DNA of 64,000 nucleotides from Nonomuraea terrae (GTDB lineage: Bacteria; Actinomycetota; Actinomycetes; Streptosporangiales; Streptosporangiaceae), in contig NZ_SMKQ01000005.1 of NCBI RefSeq assembly GCF_004348995.1, forward strand, positions 62,001 to 126,000. The letters are read 5' to 3'. The translations under genes were made by a program, and so were the position numbers. This document shows positions 29,731 to 37,591 of the stretch, one piece after another. Numbering within the stretch: the stretch's first letter is position 1; every line of letters starts with the position of its first letter. The notes under the pieces were generated by a model. That model was not told the origin of the DNA and did not search any database. It was given only the letters and a program-made list of their open reading frames with translations.

Positions 29731-29848
29731 ATCTATTGCAGGAGGTGAGCCGCTACCACCAGCAATATCTTTTTAAAGTTCCGAACGGCTACTGCGGCAT
29801 TGGCGGCACTGGCGTGGCCTGCCCGGTCGACCTGACATCCGGCGACGG
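29731..29848 (+). repeat. msrA 3'-end repeat, copy 3 (after the PIN cassette)
   Basis: ATCTATTGC-N11-CGCTACCACC (29731-29760) followed by homology to the msrA tail up to about 29848, encoding [12 protein letters not shown]...[10 protein letters not shown]. About one base in five to six differs from msrA, and the stop codon is lost. The CAG CAA TAT codons are kept. An open frame reads on through it (29667-29942), but this appears to be chance read-through. Confidence 0.8.
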
Positions 29849-29864
29849 TCGTCGCAGGGACGAC

Positions 29865-30416
29865 CTAGAGAAGCCCGCGGTCTCCGGCCCAGCCCGGAAG
29901 CTCAGGTCCTGTGCAGGGAAGGCGCATCCCAGAGGCTCGTAGAGCGTCCACGTGGTTGCAAATCTCGACCAGAGTCATCTTGCCGAGCCTCTGCAGCCGG
30001 GTCAGCAGCCATATGGTGCCGTGGATCTCAAGTCCGTTCGCCCGGCCGACCCTCGTCGCGTCTCGGTCATCCGTGAGTGCGACCAAGCCATGCACCTGAG
30101 CCGCTGCGAAGATACTGGCTTCTCCCTTGTCGTAATCGTCGCTGGTGCCGAGTAGCTGGCTCCATGTGTCGAAGGCGATGAGCTCTTCGACCGAATCCTG
30201 AGGTTGGATTTGCAGCCACTCAAGTTCCGTAAGGCGCCGCAGCAACGGACACTCATCGGAGTGTTTGCCCAGCTCGTCGGCAACGACAAGAGTCGTGGAC
30301 ATCTCCGTGACACTTGCTCCTAGAACATCGAGCCGGTCGGCCTTGGCAAAGTGAAGGAGCACCATGGTGTCGGTCACGAGCGGAGGCAAAGGACCGCCAG
30401 GCTTCGATTCGGTCAC
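29865..30416 (-). CDS. PIN-like nuclease (DUF3368-like), partner of XRE-ImmA protein
   Basis: 183 aa. PIN-fold features: '[17 protein letters not shown]' with D16, 'VVADELGKH' with E48, the '[16 protein letters not shown]' block typical of DUF3368-type PIN proteins, and '[14 protein letters not shown]' with the last acidic pair. GTG start overlaps the stop of the upstream XRE-ImmA gene (GTGA), so the pair is one operon. Likely the toxin of a two-gene module in which the XRE-ImmA protein is regulator or antitoxin (inference). The C-terminus ends next to msrA repeat copy 3. Confidence 0.72.
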   Translation of the reverse strand: MTESKPGGPLPPLVTDTMVLLHFAKADRLDVLGASVTEMSTTLVVADELGKHSDECPLLRRLTELEWLQIQPQDSVEELIAFDTWSQLLGTSDDYDKGEASIFAAAQVHGLVALTDDRDATRVGRANGLEIHGTIWLLTRLQRLGKMTLVEICNHVDALRASGMRLPCTGPELPGWAGDRGLL

Positions 30417-31507
30417 GGGTGCTCATCCGTCTCAGCTGTCGGAGGCAGATCTGTCTCGCTTTCGAGCTGTCCGTGCATGAGCTCCAGAGCTCGGTGACTA
30501 GTGATCCGACCGTTCTTGTACGCCGTCATCACCGCGTGGGCGAAGATTGGAGATACGCGGATCTCGTCCAAATCCGGCTGAGGTGTCCAGCCCAGGGAAT
30601 CCCTGAACTCCGCGAACGTCGGTGGACAGGTCCGCAGATCCTTCTCTTCGTTCTGGCTTATTGCATTGGCGACTCTTGCCTGCCGCAGCGCGAGACTCCA
30701 GGACGTCCGGTACTCCGCCGCGAGACGAACCAACTCTGCCCTGGTGAGGGCGGTCGATGTCACAGCACGCCGGATCGCCTCAACCGGCAAGAGAAGCTCA
30801 GCGGCGAAGGCGTCTATCACGGCTTCTCGAGCTTCTCGGGAGGTGCCTACTCCCAGGTCGGTGGAGTATTCATCGCCCAGGATAAGGTGCCCGAGTTCAT
30901 GGGCGGCAGTGGTGCGCCGCCGTCCGGGATCACCACTGATGCTGACGACGGCGGCAGCCACATCACCGTCTACCGCCGAGGCACCTTCTCCAGAAAGATC
31001 GGTCACCAGGACGAACTGGCCACACTGTTCACACAGGCCGGCGAGCGATTCGATGGGGGCGAGCCCCAGATTCAGTTCAGCTCTCAGCCACCGGGCTGCA
31101 TCTGCAGCCGTCGCTGGTCCATCGACCTTGCCGTTGTATCGCTTGATGGGGATGAGTTCTAGTGCCCCGAGAGAAACCAGGAGTCGGATCTCCCGAATCC
31201 AGGCCGCGAGAGCCACATCCATGCGATAGGAAACCTGTGCGGCAGGTGACGCCGTGTCCTCGGTCAGAGGCGGGCGGTGGGACATTACGGCTGGAGGCGC
31301 GCTGAGGAAATGACCCATTGGAAGATCGAGCGCCCGGGCCAGTCGGACGAGTTCCAGGGCGTCGAGACGCCTTGTGCCGGCCTCGATCTTACTGACCATG
31401 GTTCTGTCCAGGCCGGTCAGCTCGGCCAGCTGCTCCTGGGAGAGCCGCATGGCTAGCCGGGACTCGCGGACTCGTGCCCCGATGTCGGTCCAATCCAGCG
31501 TGCTCAT
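30413..31507 (-). CDS. XRE helix-turn-helix plus ImmA/IrrE metallopeptidase
   Basis: 364 aa from ATG 31507. Residues ~10-60 are an XRE domain ('ESRLAMRLSQEQLAELTGLD' then 'MVSKIEAGTRRLD'). A linker leads to an ImmA/IrrE zinc peptidase domain: 'TTAAHELGHLILGDE' (HExxH, near residue 202) and 'AVIDAFAAELLLPV'. ImmA/IrrE proteins cleave repressors, as in ICEBs1 induction and the Deinococcus DNA-damage response. The C-terminal ~90 residues are a helical tail. It is cotranscribed with the PIN-like gene. ATG is preceded by an operator with an embedded -10 box. Confidence 0.83.
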   Translation of the reverse strand: MSTLDWTDIGARVRESRLAMRLSQEQLAELTGLDRTMVSKIEAGTRRLDALELVRLARALDLPMGHFLSAPPAVMSHRPPLTEDTASPAAQVSYRMDVALAAWIREIRLLVSLGALELIPIKRYNGKVDGPATAADAARWLRAELNLGLAPIESLAGLCEQCGQFVLVTDLSGEGASAVDGDVAAAVVSISGDPGRRRTTAAHELGHLILGDEYSTDLGVGTSREAREAVIDAFAAELLLPVEAIRRAVTSTALTRAELVRLAAEYRTSWSLALRQARVANAISQNEEKDLRTCPPTFAEFRDSLGWTPQPDLDEIRVSPIFAHAVMTAYKNGRITSHRALELMHGQLESETDLPPTAETDEHP

Positions 31508-31508
31508 G

Positions 31509-31523
31509 GTGCGATAATCGCAC
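31509..31523. promoter_or_regulatory. Operator/-10 overlap of the XRE-ImmA gene
   Basis: Perfect 7-1-7 inverted repeat GTGCGAT-A-ATCGCAC directly before the start codon. Read on the minus strand, GATTAT (31519-31514) ends 7 nt before the ATG, so the -10 box sits at the centre of the palindrome. This suggests a leaderless, autoregulated transcript, as in the two preceding modules. Confidence 0.62.
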
Positions 31524-31593
31524 ACTCGTCGGTGAGGTGACCACCGATGCGCACCTCGAGTGCGGCTTCTTTACCCAAGGCTGCCGCCAAGGT

Positions 31594-31945
31594 GTGCCAT
31601 GGCCAGTCGGTCCGCTGCTCATTACCATCCACTCCGGCGTCCGCGAGCTTGAGGCGGACCTCCGCTACCACGTCACCGGCCACACCGGGGCAGGCCGCGG
31701 CGGCAGCGACGCCAACACCACCGCGGCGCTCGACTCGATCGTGCGCCTGGTCCACGGCGTCGACGACGACACCGCGCGGGACGCCCGTGGCCCCCTCGGC
31801 CGGTGGATCGAGCAAACCCGTCAGGTGCGCGACATCGGCGAGAGCGAGAAGTGGATCCCGATCCACGTGCCACGCGGCCAACTGCCGCCGGAGTGCCTCT
31901 ACCGCGGCACCTACTCGCTGCGCGTCGCCCAAGAGTCCGGCCGCC
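31594..31945 (+). pseudogene. Truncated actinophage/actinomycete hypothetical gene
   Basis: Coding-like + frame ('LLITIHSGVRELEADLRYHV', 'GRGGSDANTTAALDSIVRLV', 'GTYSLRVAQESGR') resembling a hypothetical family of actinomycetes and their phages whose members continue after '..SLRVA..SGR' into a Cys-containing tail. Here the homologous-looking sequence stops abruptly near 31945 and continues as unrelated residues. A GTG at 31594 could be the start. Probably a remnant; the function of the family is not known to me. Confidence 0.5.
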
Positions 31946-32383
31946 ACATCGGTGTCGGCCCGTCGAGCTCCGCGGCGCGCACGGCCAGTTCGCAGGCGAT
32001 CAGCATCAGCTCTGTCAGATCATCTTCGGGAGGATTCGCGGCGATGGCGGCGACGCGGGGATGACGCGCGACCACCTCCCGCAGGTTCTCTCTCAGCGCC
32101 AACGGGGGTCTGACGGCTGGTTCCTTGGCTTCCTCACTCTCGACTCTCAGTACGAGGTGCATTCCCTCTTTCCACGCGTGGTTGATGCGTACGCCGGAGA
32201 TCTGTTCCGCGAGGGCGAACGACGCTGCCAGCCAGTCGTCCCGCCACTGCTCCGGCGTGACGCTGTAGGTCTGCGCCCAGGCCAGGTGTTCCGGCTCGGC
32301 CGCCCGCCGAACACCTGCACAAGGTCATGGATGCCGGCGCCGCGGACCCAGGTAATGGACGCCGGATGATCGAATATGGAGCG
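31911..32383 (-). pseudogene. Frameshifted remnant gene
   Basis: On the minus strand a coding-like stretch reads 'DLVQVFGG', then after a one-base frame change near 32300 'EHLAWAQTYSVTPEQWRDDW', 'GVRINHAWKEGM' and 'LREVVARHPRVAAIAANPP'. An in-frame stop precedes the second segment, and no start codon serves it until an internal ATG at 32162. It meets the + strand remnant head-on near 31945, as if two broken genes were joined. No family assigned. Confidence 0.45.
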
Positions 32384-32388
32384 GCGCC

Positions 32389-32652
32389 GTGGCCTACATC
32401 GAAGTTGAGCTGTTCGGCGGCGCAGGCAGTCAAGCCGCTGTCGTGTGGGAGTCGGGCCGTGTTGTGATGGTTCCGTACATGGTCGAGGACCTTGTCGGGC
32501 CCGCGGATGCCTGGCCGGTCAACGCCGCCTTGGCGAGGCTCGGTGTCCGCTCCGATGGACGGTCCCGCGACCTGTTCGCGGCCGTGGGGCTGGGTTGCCA
32601 TCGGGACACCGACGACTGGGCGATGCACCACGGCGAACATTGCCGGCGTTGA
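32389..32652 (+). CDS. Small hypothetical protein, actinomycete family
   Basis: 87 aa, GTG start, beginning 'MAYIEVELFGGAGSQAAVVW' and containing 'WPVNAALARLGV' and 'AVGLGCHRDTDDW'. Short proteins with this FGG-GSQ-AAVVW / WPINAALR-LGV / GLGRHR-TEDW pattern occur in many actinomycetes, sometimes next to mobile or contact-dependent loci; I know no function. It borders the decayed zone on its left and the M81 peptidase gene on its right. Confidence 0.55.
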   Translation: MAYIEVELFGGAGSQAAVVWESGRVVMVPYMVEDLVGPADAWPVNAALARLGVRSDGRSRDLFAAVGLGCHRDTDDWAMHHGEHCRR

Positions 32653-32792
32653 TCTGTTTCGGAGCGGCACCTGTCCGGCTCGCCGGACTTCTGGTGGGGG
32701 GTGACGTGGTCGGATGATGCGGCGGGTGCCTGCCGGTGCGGCGCTGGTGATGTCGTCCGCACCGGTGGCCTTGGCCGGCCACGGCTGAGAAG

Positions 32793-34250
32793 TCAGAGGA
32801 GTTCGGGTGTCAGGTCTGGGGCCGGCATGTCGGTGTCGAAGGGGAACAGCGGTCGCCGCACGTTGTGGTGCCCGAGGCGTGGCAGGTCCTGGTCGACGCC
32901 TCCGGGGGTGAGGGCCAGTTTCCAGTCGGCGGCCAGGTCGTAGAGTTCGGGCTCCAGGTAGCCGATCTTGACGATCACCAGGTCGGTCTCGGCGGGGTCG
33001 AGGTCCAGCCGGGTGAAGTCGGCGATCTCGTGGTACGGCTTGCGGCGCGAGGTCAGGATGGCGCGCAGCCCGCCCGCCTCGATCACCGCGATGTCGCCTC
33101 CGACCGGGTCGTCGCGCAGCAGCGAGTAGACGGTCCCGGACAACTCGACCGGGCCGGCGGGGCCTGAGTCGATCTTTCCGCCCGCGTGCACGGTCACGGG
33201 CGCGCCCTGGCCCGCGGCGCATGCGACGGCGACCGCGTCCGGATCGACGATGCTCGCGTAGATCCCGCTCACCGCGCCCGAGCGCAGCTCCTCGACCTGG
33301 AGAAGCTTGCCGAGTGTGGCGGACACGTCGCCGGCGCCGCCCGCGGTCGGATTGTCGCCGGAGTCGCTGATCAGGAACGGCTTGGCCCCGGCGATGCCCG
33401 CCGCGACGCATTCCTCCAGCGTGCCGGTGGGGGCGACGAACGCGAAGTCGTCCCTGGCCTGCCAGTACGCCTCCGCCAGCTTGCGTGCCTGCTCGGTGAT
33501 GACCTGCCGGTCGTCGCCGGTGACCACGACGGCGGCGCGGCAGCGGGGCTCGTCCGCCCAGGCGTATCCGACCCAGATCGCGGCGTCGAGCACGCCGGGC
33601 ATCGCCTCCACTTCGGGTACGCGGGCGTAGATGCTCTTGGCCGGCTCGATACGTGTGCTGGTCTTCTCGCCGGGCAGCAGCACCGGCACCTGGATCCATG
33701 CCTTCAGCGGCCGGCCACCGTCGCGCAGCCGGGTGACGAGGTTGCGGGCCGCGCGTTCCCTGGACTCCCACGCGTCCTCGTGCGGCGCCATGCGGTAGCA
33801 GGTGATCAGGTCGACGGCCGTGGCCAGCTCGCGGGAGACGTTGCCGTGCAGGTCCATCGAGGTGGAGATCAGGGTGTCCGGGCCGACCGCCGCCCGCACG
33901 GCCTGCGCGAGCCGGGCCTCGGCATCGGTACGGCCGACGACGCTCATGGCGCCGTGGATGTCGAAGAACAGCCCGTCCAGCGGCCCGGCGGCGGTGGCGC
34001 GGGCCACGATCTCGGCTTCCAGTTCGTCGTACACCTCGGGCTCGACGGCGCCGCCGGGCAGCGACACGGCGTGCAGCAGCGGCAGCCAGGTGACGTCGGC
34101 GGACCACGGCGGCGGCTCCTGGATCCAGGAGTACCGGGCGAGCAGCGCGTCGTCGCGGGTGACCCTGAAGTCGGACAGGCCGGTGCGATGCGGTGAGAAG
34201 GTGCTCGATTCGATGGCGATGCCGGCGATGCCGATGCGCAGTGATGTCAC
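32793..34250 (-). CDS. M81 family metallopeptidase (MlrC-like)
   Basis: 485 aa from GTG 34250 ('VTSLRIGIAGIAIESSTFSP'), which follows AAGGAA. The MlrC signatures are 'FFDIHGAMS', 'SMDLHGNVS', 'YRMAPHEDAWES' and 'ISDSGDNPTAGGAGD', holding His/Asp zinc ligands. MlrC of microcystin degraders cleaves linearised peptides, and relatives act on unusual or D-residue peptides. The longer open frame upstream is shadow of the ROK gene. It sits in a divergent cluster with a ROK repressor and a peptide ABC importer, pointing to uptake and hydrolysis of a particular peptide. Confidence 0.87.
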   Translation of the reverse strand: MTSLRIGIAGIAIESSTFSPHRTGLSDFRVTRDDALLARYSWIQEPPPWSADVTWLPLLHAVSLPGGAVEPEVYDELEAEIVARATAAGPLDGLFFDIHGAMSVVGRTDAEARLAQAVRAAVGPDTLISTSMDLHGNVSRELATAVDLITCYRMAPHEDAWESRERAARNLVTRLRDGGRPLKAWIQVPVLLPGEKTSTRIEPAKSIYARVPEVEAMPGVLDAAIWVGYAWADEPRCRAAVVVTGDDRQVITEQARKLAEAYWQARDDFAFVAPTGTLEECVAAGIAGAKPFLISDSGDNPTAGGAGDVSATLGKLLQVEELRSGAVSGIYASIVDPDAVAVACAAGQGAPVTVHAGGKIDSGPAGPVELSGTVYSLLRDDPVGGDIAVIEAGGLRAILTSRRKPYHEIADFTRLDLDPAETDLVIVKIGYLEPELYDLAADWKLALTPGGVDQDLPRLGHHNVRRPLFPFDTDMPAPDLTPELL

Positions 34251-34276
34251 GGAGATTCCTTGTGTCAGGAGGTGGG

Positions 34277-35377
34277 CTAGGTCAGTGCCTCTTCGGCGAC
34301 GAGCCGGCCGATGCCGAGCAGCCCGGCGTCCGGGCCGGCGGTGCTCACCTCGATGTCGAGTTCCTGCGTGGTGAGGGGAAGGCAGCGCTCGTAGAGGACG
34401 CCGCGGGCCGCGGCCACGAACAGATCGCAGCTGGACAGTGTGCCGCCGAGGATGACCGCCTGAGGATTCAAGAAGTTCACCACCGGGGCCAGGACCTCGC
34501 CGAGATTGCGGCCGGCGAAGCGCACGTTCGTGGTGACGGTCGGATTGCCGTCGAGGGCCAGGCGCACCAGGTCGGTGGTGTTGCGCACGTCGACGCCGTC
34601 CCGCCGTACGGCCGCGACCAGGGCGGCGCCGCTGGCGATGGTCTCCAGGCAGCCGAAGTTGCCGCAGCTGCACGGCTGGTCGCCGCCGGCGGGGACGCGC
34701 AGGTGGCTGATGTCGCCGGCTATCCCGCGCGCGCCGCGGCGCAGCCGGCCGTCGATGACGACCGCCGCGCCGACCCCGGTGCCGGCTTTGACGTAGATGA
34801 AGTCGTGCAGCTCGGGGCCGCGGGCGGCCGCCTCGCCCACCGCCATCAGGTTCGCGTCGTTCTCGACCACGAGGGGCACCCCGAAGCGCCGGGCCAGCCA
34901 GTCGTGTACGGCGAAGCCGCTCCACCCGGGCATCCGGGAGGGGCCGATCACCGTTCTGGTCAGGCTCACCGGTCCGGGGAGACCGATCCCGATGCCGCGT
35001 ATCGGCCGCCCCGCCCCCAGCTCTTCGAAGGCTCCGGCGACCTGTTCCAGGACGGCTTCTGGACCGGTCGCGATGTCGACCTCGATGTCCTGGATCGTGT
35101 GGGGGCGGCCGGATCCGTCGAGGGTGGCGATGCGGCCGTGGTGCCCGCCGAGGTCGGCGCCGAGGATCACCTCCTGGCCACCGCGTACGGACAGCAGGCG
35201 GGGCCGCCGACCGCCGCGGGAGCTGCCTTCGCCTGACTCCTTGAGCAGGCCGGAGTCGAGGAGTTCCTGGACGTGGGCCGAGATTGTCGAGGGGGCCAGC
35301 CCGAGCGCGCGCGACAGTTCGGCCCGGCTCGTGGCCCGGCCGGACGCGACGAGCCCCATGATCTGCGCGGCCGACAT
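34277..35377 (-). CDS. ROK-family transcriptional repressor
   Basis: 366 aa. N-terminal winged helix ('SRAELSRALGLAPSTISAHV') joined to a ROK sugar-kinase-like domain: phosphate loop 'ILGADLGGHHGRIA', 'VENDANLMAVGE', and zinc motif 'CSCGNFGCLE' near residue 240. Such fusions are effector-responsive repressors (NagC/Mlc/XylR type). AAGGAG precedes the ATG. It is divergent from the peptide importer genes across an intergenic region containing a 32-bp inverted repeat, its probable operator. The M81 peptidase gene starts 26 nt after its stop. Confidence 0.88.
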   Translation of the reverse strand: MSAAQIMGLVASGRATSRAELSRALGLAPSTISAHVQELLDSGLLKESGEGSSRGGRRPRLLSVRGGQEVILGADLGGHHGRIATLDGSGRPHTIQDIEVDIATGPEAVLEQVAGAFEELGAGRPIRGIGIGLPGPVSLTRTVIGPSRMPGWSGFAVHDWLARRFGVPLVVENDANLMAVGEAAARGPELHDFIYVKAGTGVGAAVVIDGRLRRGARGIAGDISHLRVPAGGDQPCSCGNFGCLETIASGAALVAAVRRDGVDVRNTTDLVRLALDGNPTVTTNVRFAGRNLGEVLAPVVNFLNPQAVILGGTLSSCDLFVAAARGVLYERCLPLTTQELDIEVSTAGPDAGLLGIGRLVAEEALT

Positions 35378-35686
35378 TCTGGCTCCTTCGCGGTTGCTGA
35401 TCCGGCTGTCGTGGTCCGGCCACGGCGTGGATCAACGAATCGAACTAAGTCTCAACTTACTTCGATTCCGAAGGTTAGGTAAGCAAGTTGGGTTGGACGA
35501 TAGCAAAACGAGATTCTGTCGGTCTACCACAAACCGGACAAACGACAGCACGTGCCCCCAAAGCGACACTGCGTAGTGGAGGGACTTTATTCGGACAAAG
35601 GTTGTTTTTGGGAAAAGTAGCGGAGTATCGTCGCCGCCAACGTCTAGCCGCACGTCGCAGACGATGCACGCCTTCCAGGAGCCCCG
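35378..35686. other. Divergent promoter region between ROK gene and peptide ABC operon
   Basis: 309 bp, AT-rich compared with its flanks. It holds the 32-bp inverted repeat at 35437-35468. No convincing -35/-10 pair for the rightward operon was picked out; the SBP gene has AGGAG 6 nt before its ATG. No ORF supported. Confidence 0.5.
35437..35468. promoter_or_regulatory. Probable ROK operator (14-bp-arm inverted repeat)
   Basis: Arms GAATCGAACTAAGT (35437-35450) and ACTTACTTCGATTC (35455-35468) are reverse complements except for one position, separated by CTCA. It lies 60 bp upstream of the ROK gene start and about 220 bp before the ABC operon, in the only gap between them. Size and symmetry fit a dimeric repressor site. 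Confidence 0.7.
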
Positions 35687-37525
35687 ATGAACAGATCCCT
35701 GCGCCCCTCTCTGAGAGCCGCCCGCCCGCTGGCCGTACTCGGTGTGGCCGCGACGCTCCTGGCGGCCGGATGCTCGTCGGGCGGCTCCGGAACGGCTCCG
35801 GGTGACCCGGCGAACGGGGGCACGCCGCAGCAGGGCGGCTCGGTGACCTTCGCCATGCCGCCGAACGCCACGCCCAACTGGATCTTCCCGATCGCCACCC
35901 CCGGTCACACCCAGGCGTACAACGGCACGATCCGCCAGCAGGTCTTCCTGCCGCTGTACGTCTACGACGGCACCGACACCAGCAAGCCGGACGTCAAAGC
36001 GGGCGCCGCGGAGCTGCCGAAGTACTCCGAGGACGGCAAGTCGGTCACCATCACCATGAAGGACGACCTCACGTGGGCCAACGGTGAGAAGGTCACCGCC
36101 AGGGACGTGGAGTTCTGGTTCAACCTGATCAAGGCGAACAAGGAGAAGTGGGCCACCTACAACGAGGGCCAGTTCCCCGACAACATCGCCAAGTTCACCT
36201 TGGTCGACGACAAGACGTTCACGATGGACCTGACCCAGGCGTACAACCCCGACTGGTTCACCGCGAACCAGCTCACGCGCATGTCGCCGATGCCGCAGAA
36301 GGCATGGGACATCCAGGAGGCGGGCGGCCAGGTCGGTGACTACGACCGCACCCCCGAGGGTGCCAAGAAGGTCTTCGACTACCTGATCGGCGAGGCGGGG
36401 AAGCTGTCGGAGTACGCCACCAACCCGTTGTGGAAGGTGGCCGACGGCCCGTTCACGATCAAGGAGTTCACCACCACGGGGCAGGTCACCCTCGCCAAGA
36501 ACCCGAAGTACACCGGTGAGGACGCGGCGCACCTGGACACCGTCACCCTCAAGCCGTTCACCTCGGCGCAGGCGGAGCTGAACGTGCTGCGCTCGGGCGG
36601 CGTCGACTACGGTTACCTGCCCGCCCTTGCCCTGTCGCAGCAGAAGACCATCGAGAGCATGGGGTACAAGGTCGAGCCGTGGGACGGCTGGGCGATCACC
36701 TACATCCCCTACAACTTCAACAACCCGGAGATGGGCCCGGTCTTCAAACAGCTCTACATCCGGCAGGCGGTGCAGATGTCGGTCGATCAGGACACGATCG
36801 CCCGGGTCATCTGGCACGACCAGGCCACTCCTGGCTACGGCCCGGTGCCGCAGGTCCCGCCGGGCTCCTACCTGGGCGAGAAGCAGAAGACCAACCCGTA
36901 CCTGTTCGACCTCGACAAGGCCAAGGCGCTGCTCACCTCGCACGGCTGGGAGATCCAGAACGGCGTGGCCACCTGTACCCGGCCGGGCGGTGGCGACGAC
37001 CAGTGCGGTGAGGGCGTCGAGCAGGGCACGCAGCTGAAGTTCCAGCTGCTGACCGAGAGCGGCAGCACCGAGACCGACAACACGATGCAGGAGTTGCAGT
37101 CGTCGCTGTCCAAGATCGGTATCGCTCTGTCGATCAAGTCGGAGCCGTTGAACTCGGTGCTCGACCACTCGCCGGTCTGCAAGCCCGAGGAGGCGGCCTG
37201 CTCCTGGCAGCTGTCCTTCTTCGGCACGCAGGGCAGCTGGTACTACCCGGCCTACCCGAGCGGCGAGGACATCTTCGCCGGCGACGCCGGCACCAACCTG
37301 GGCAGCTACAGCGACCCCAAGGCCGACGAGCTGGTCAAGGCGAGCACGAGCAGCACCTCGCCGACGGCCATGCAGGACTACAGCAGCTACCTGGCGGAGA
37401 ACCTCCCGGTGATCTGGATGCCGAACCCCGCCTACCAGGTGTCGGCGATCAAGAAGACGCTGGGTGGCGTGGTCCAGGACCCGATGGCCGGTATGACGCC
37501 GCAGCGCTGGTACCTGGTCAAGTAA
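35687..37525 (+). CDS. Peptide ABC transporter substrate-binding lipoprotein
   Basis: 612 aa, family 5 solute-binding protein (DppA/OppA type). Lipobox 'LLAAGC' puts the lipidated cysteine at residue 29; a Gly/Ser linker follows. Family features 'YVYDGTDTSKPDVKAGAAEL' and 'MKDDLTWANGEKVTARDVEF' are clear. It delivers di/oligopeptides (or similar ligands) to the permeases encoded next. First gene of the operon controlled from the ROK intergenic region. Confidence 0.92.
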   Translation: MNRSLRPSLRAARPLAVLGVAATLLAAGCSSGGSGTAPGDPANGGTPQQGGSVTFAMPPNATPNWIFPIATPGHTQAYNGTIRQQVFLPLYVYDGTDTSKPDVKAGAAELPKYSEDGKSVTITMKDDLTWANGEKVTARDVEFWFNLIKANKEKWATYNEGQFPDNIAKFTLVDDKTFTMDLTQAYNPDWFTANQLTRMSPMPQKAWDIQEAGGQVGDYDRTPEGAKKVFDYLIGEAGKLSEYATNPLWKVADGPFTIKEFTTTGQVTLAKNPKYTGEDAAHLDTVTLKPFTSAQAELNVLRSGGVDYGYLPALALSQQKTIESMGYKVEPWDGWAITYIPYNFNNPEMGPVFKQLYIRQAVQMSVDQDTIARVIWHDQATPGYGPVPQVPPGSYLGEKQKTNPYLFDLDKAKALLTSHGWEIQNGVATCTRPGGGDDQCGEGVEQGTQLKFQLLTESGSTETDNTMQELQSSLSKIGIALSIKSEPLNSVLDHSPVCKPEEAACSWQLSFFGTQGSWYYPAYPSGEDIFAGDAGTNLGSYSDPKADELVKASTSSTSPTAMQDYSSYLAENLPVIWMPNPAYQVSAIKKTLGGVVQDPMAGMTPQRWYLVK

Positions 37526-37591
37526 GCGAGATCCGCCGCTGGGCCGGCCGCGCATCGGCCCAGCGGCCCAACCCTGGTCGGAGGCTCCCTC

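Noticed and set aside
29667-29942. Open frame reading from the end of the PIN gene through msrA repeat copy 3
   Set aside because: No ribosome-binding site, starts inside the PIN gene, and beyond the repeat it reads antisense to the PIN-like gene on the minus strand; treated as repeat plus chance read-through.
27909-31525. Classical integrative element or prophage in the TA region
   Set aside because: No integrase, recombinase, transposase, replication or phage structural gene was recognised; only repeats and TA-like genes are seen.
32389-32652. The small FGG/AAVVW protein as an antitoxin or immunity protein
   Set aside because: No partner toxin adjacent and no diagnostic motif; left as hypothetical.
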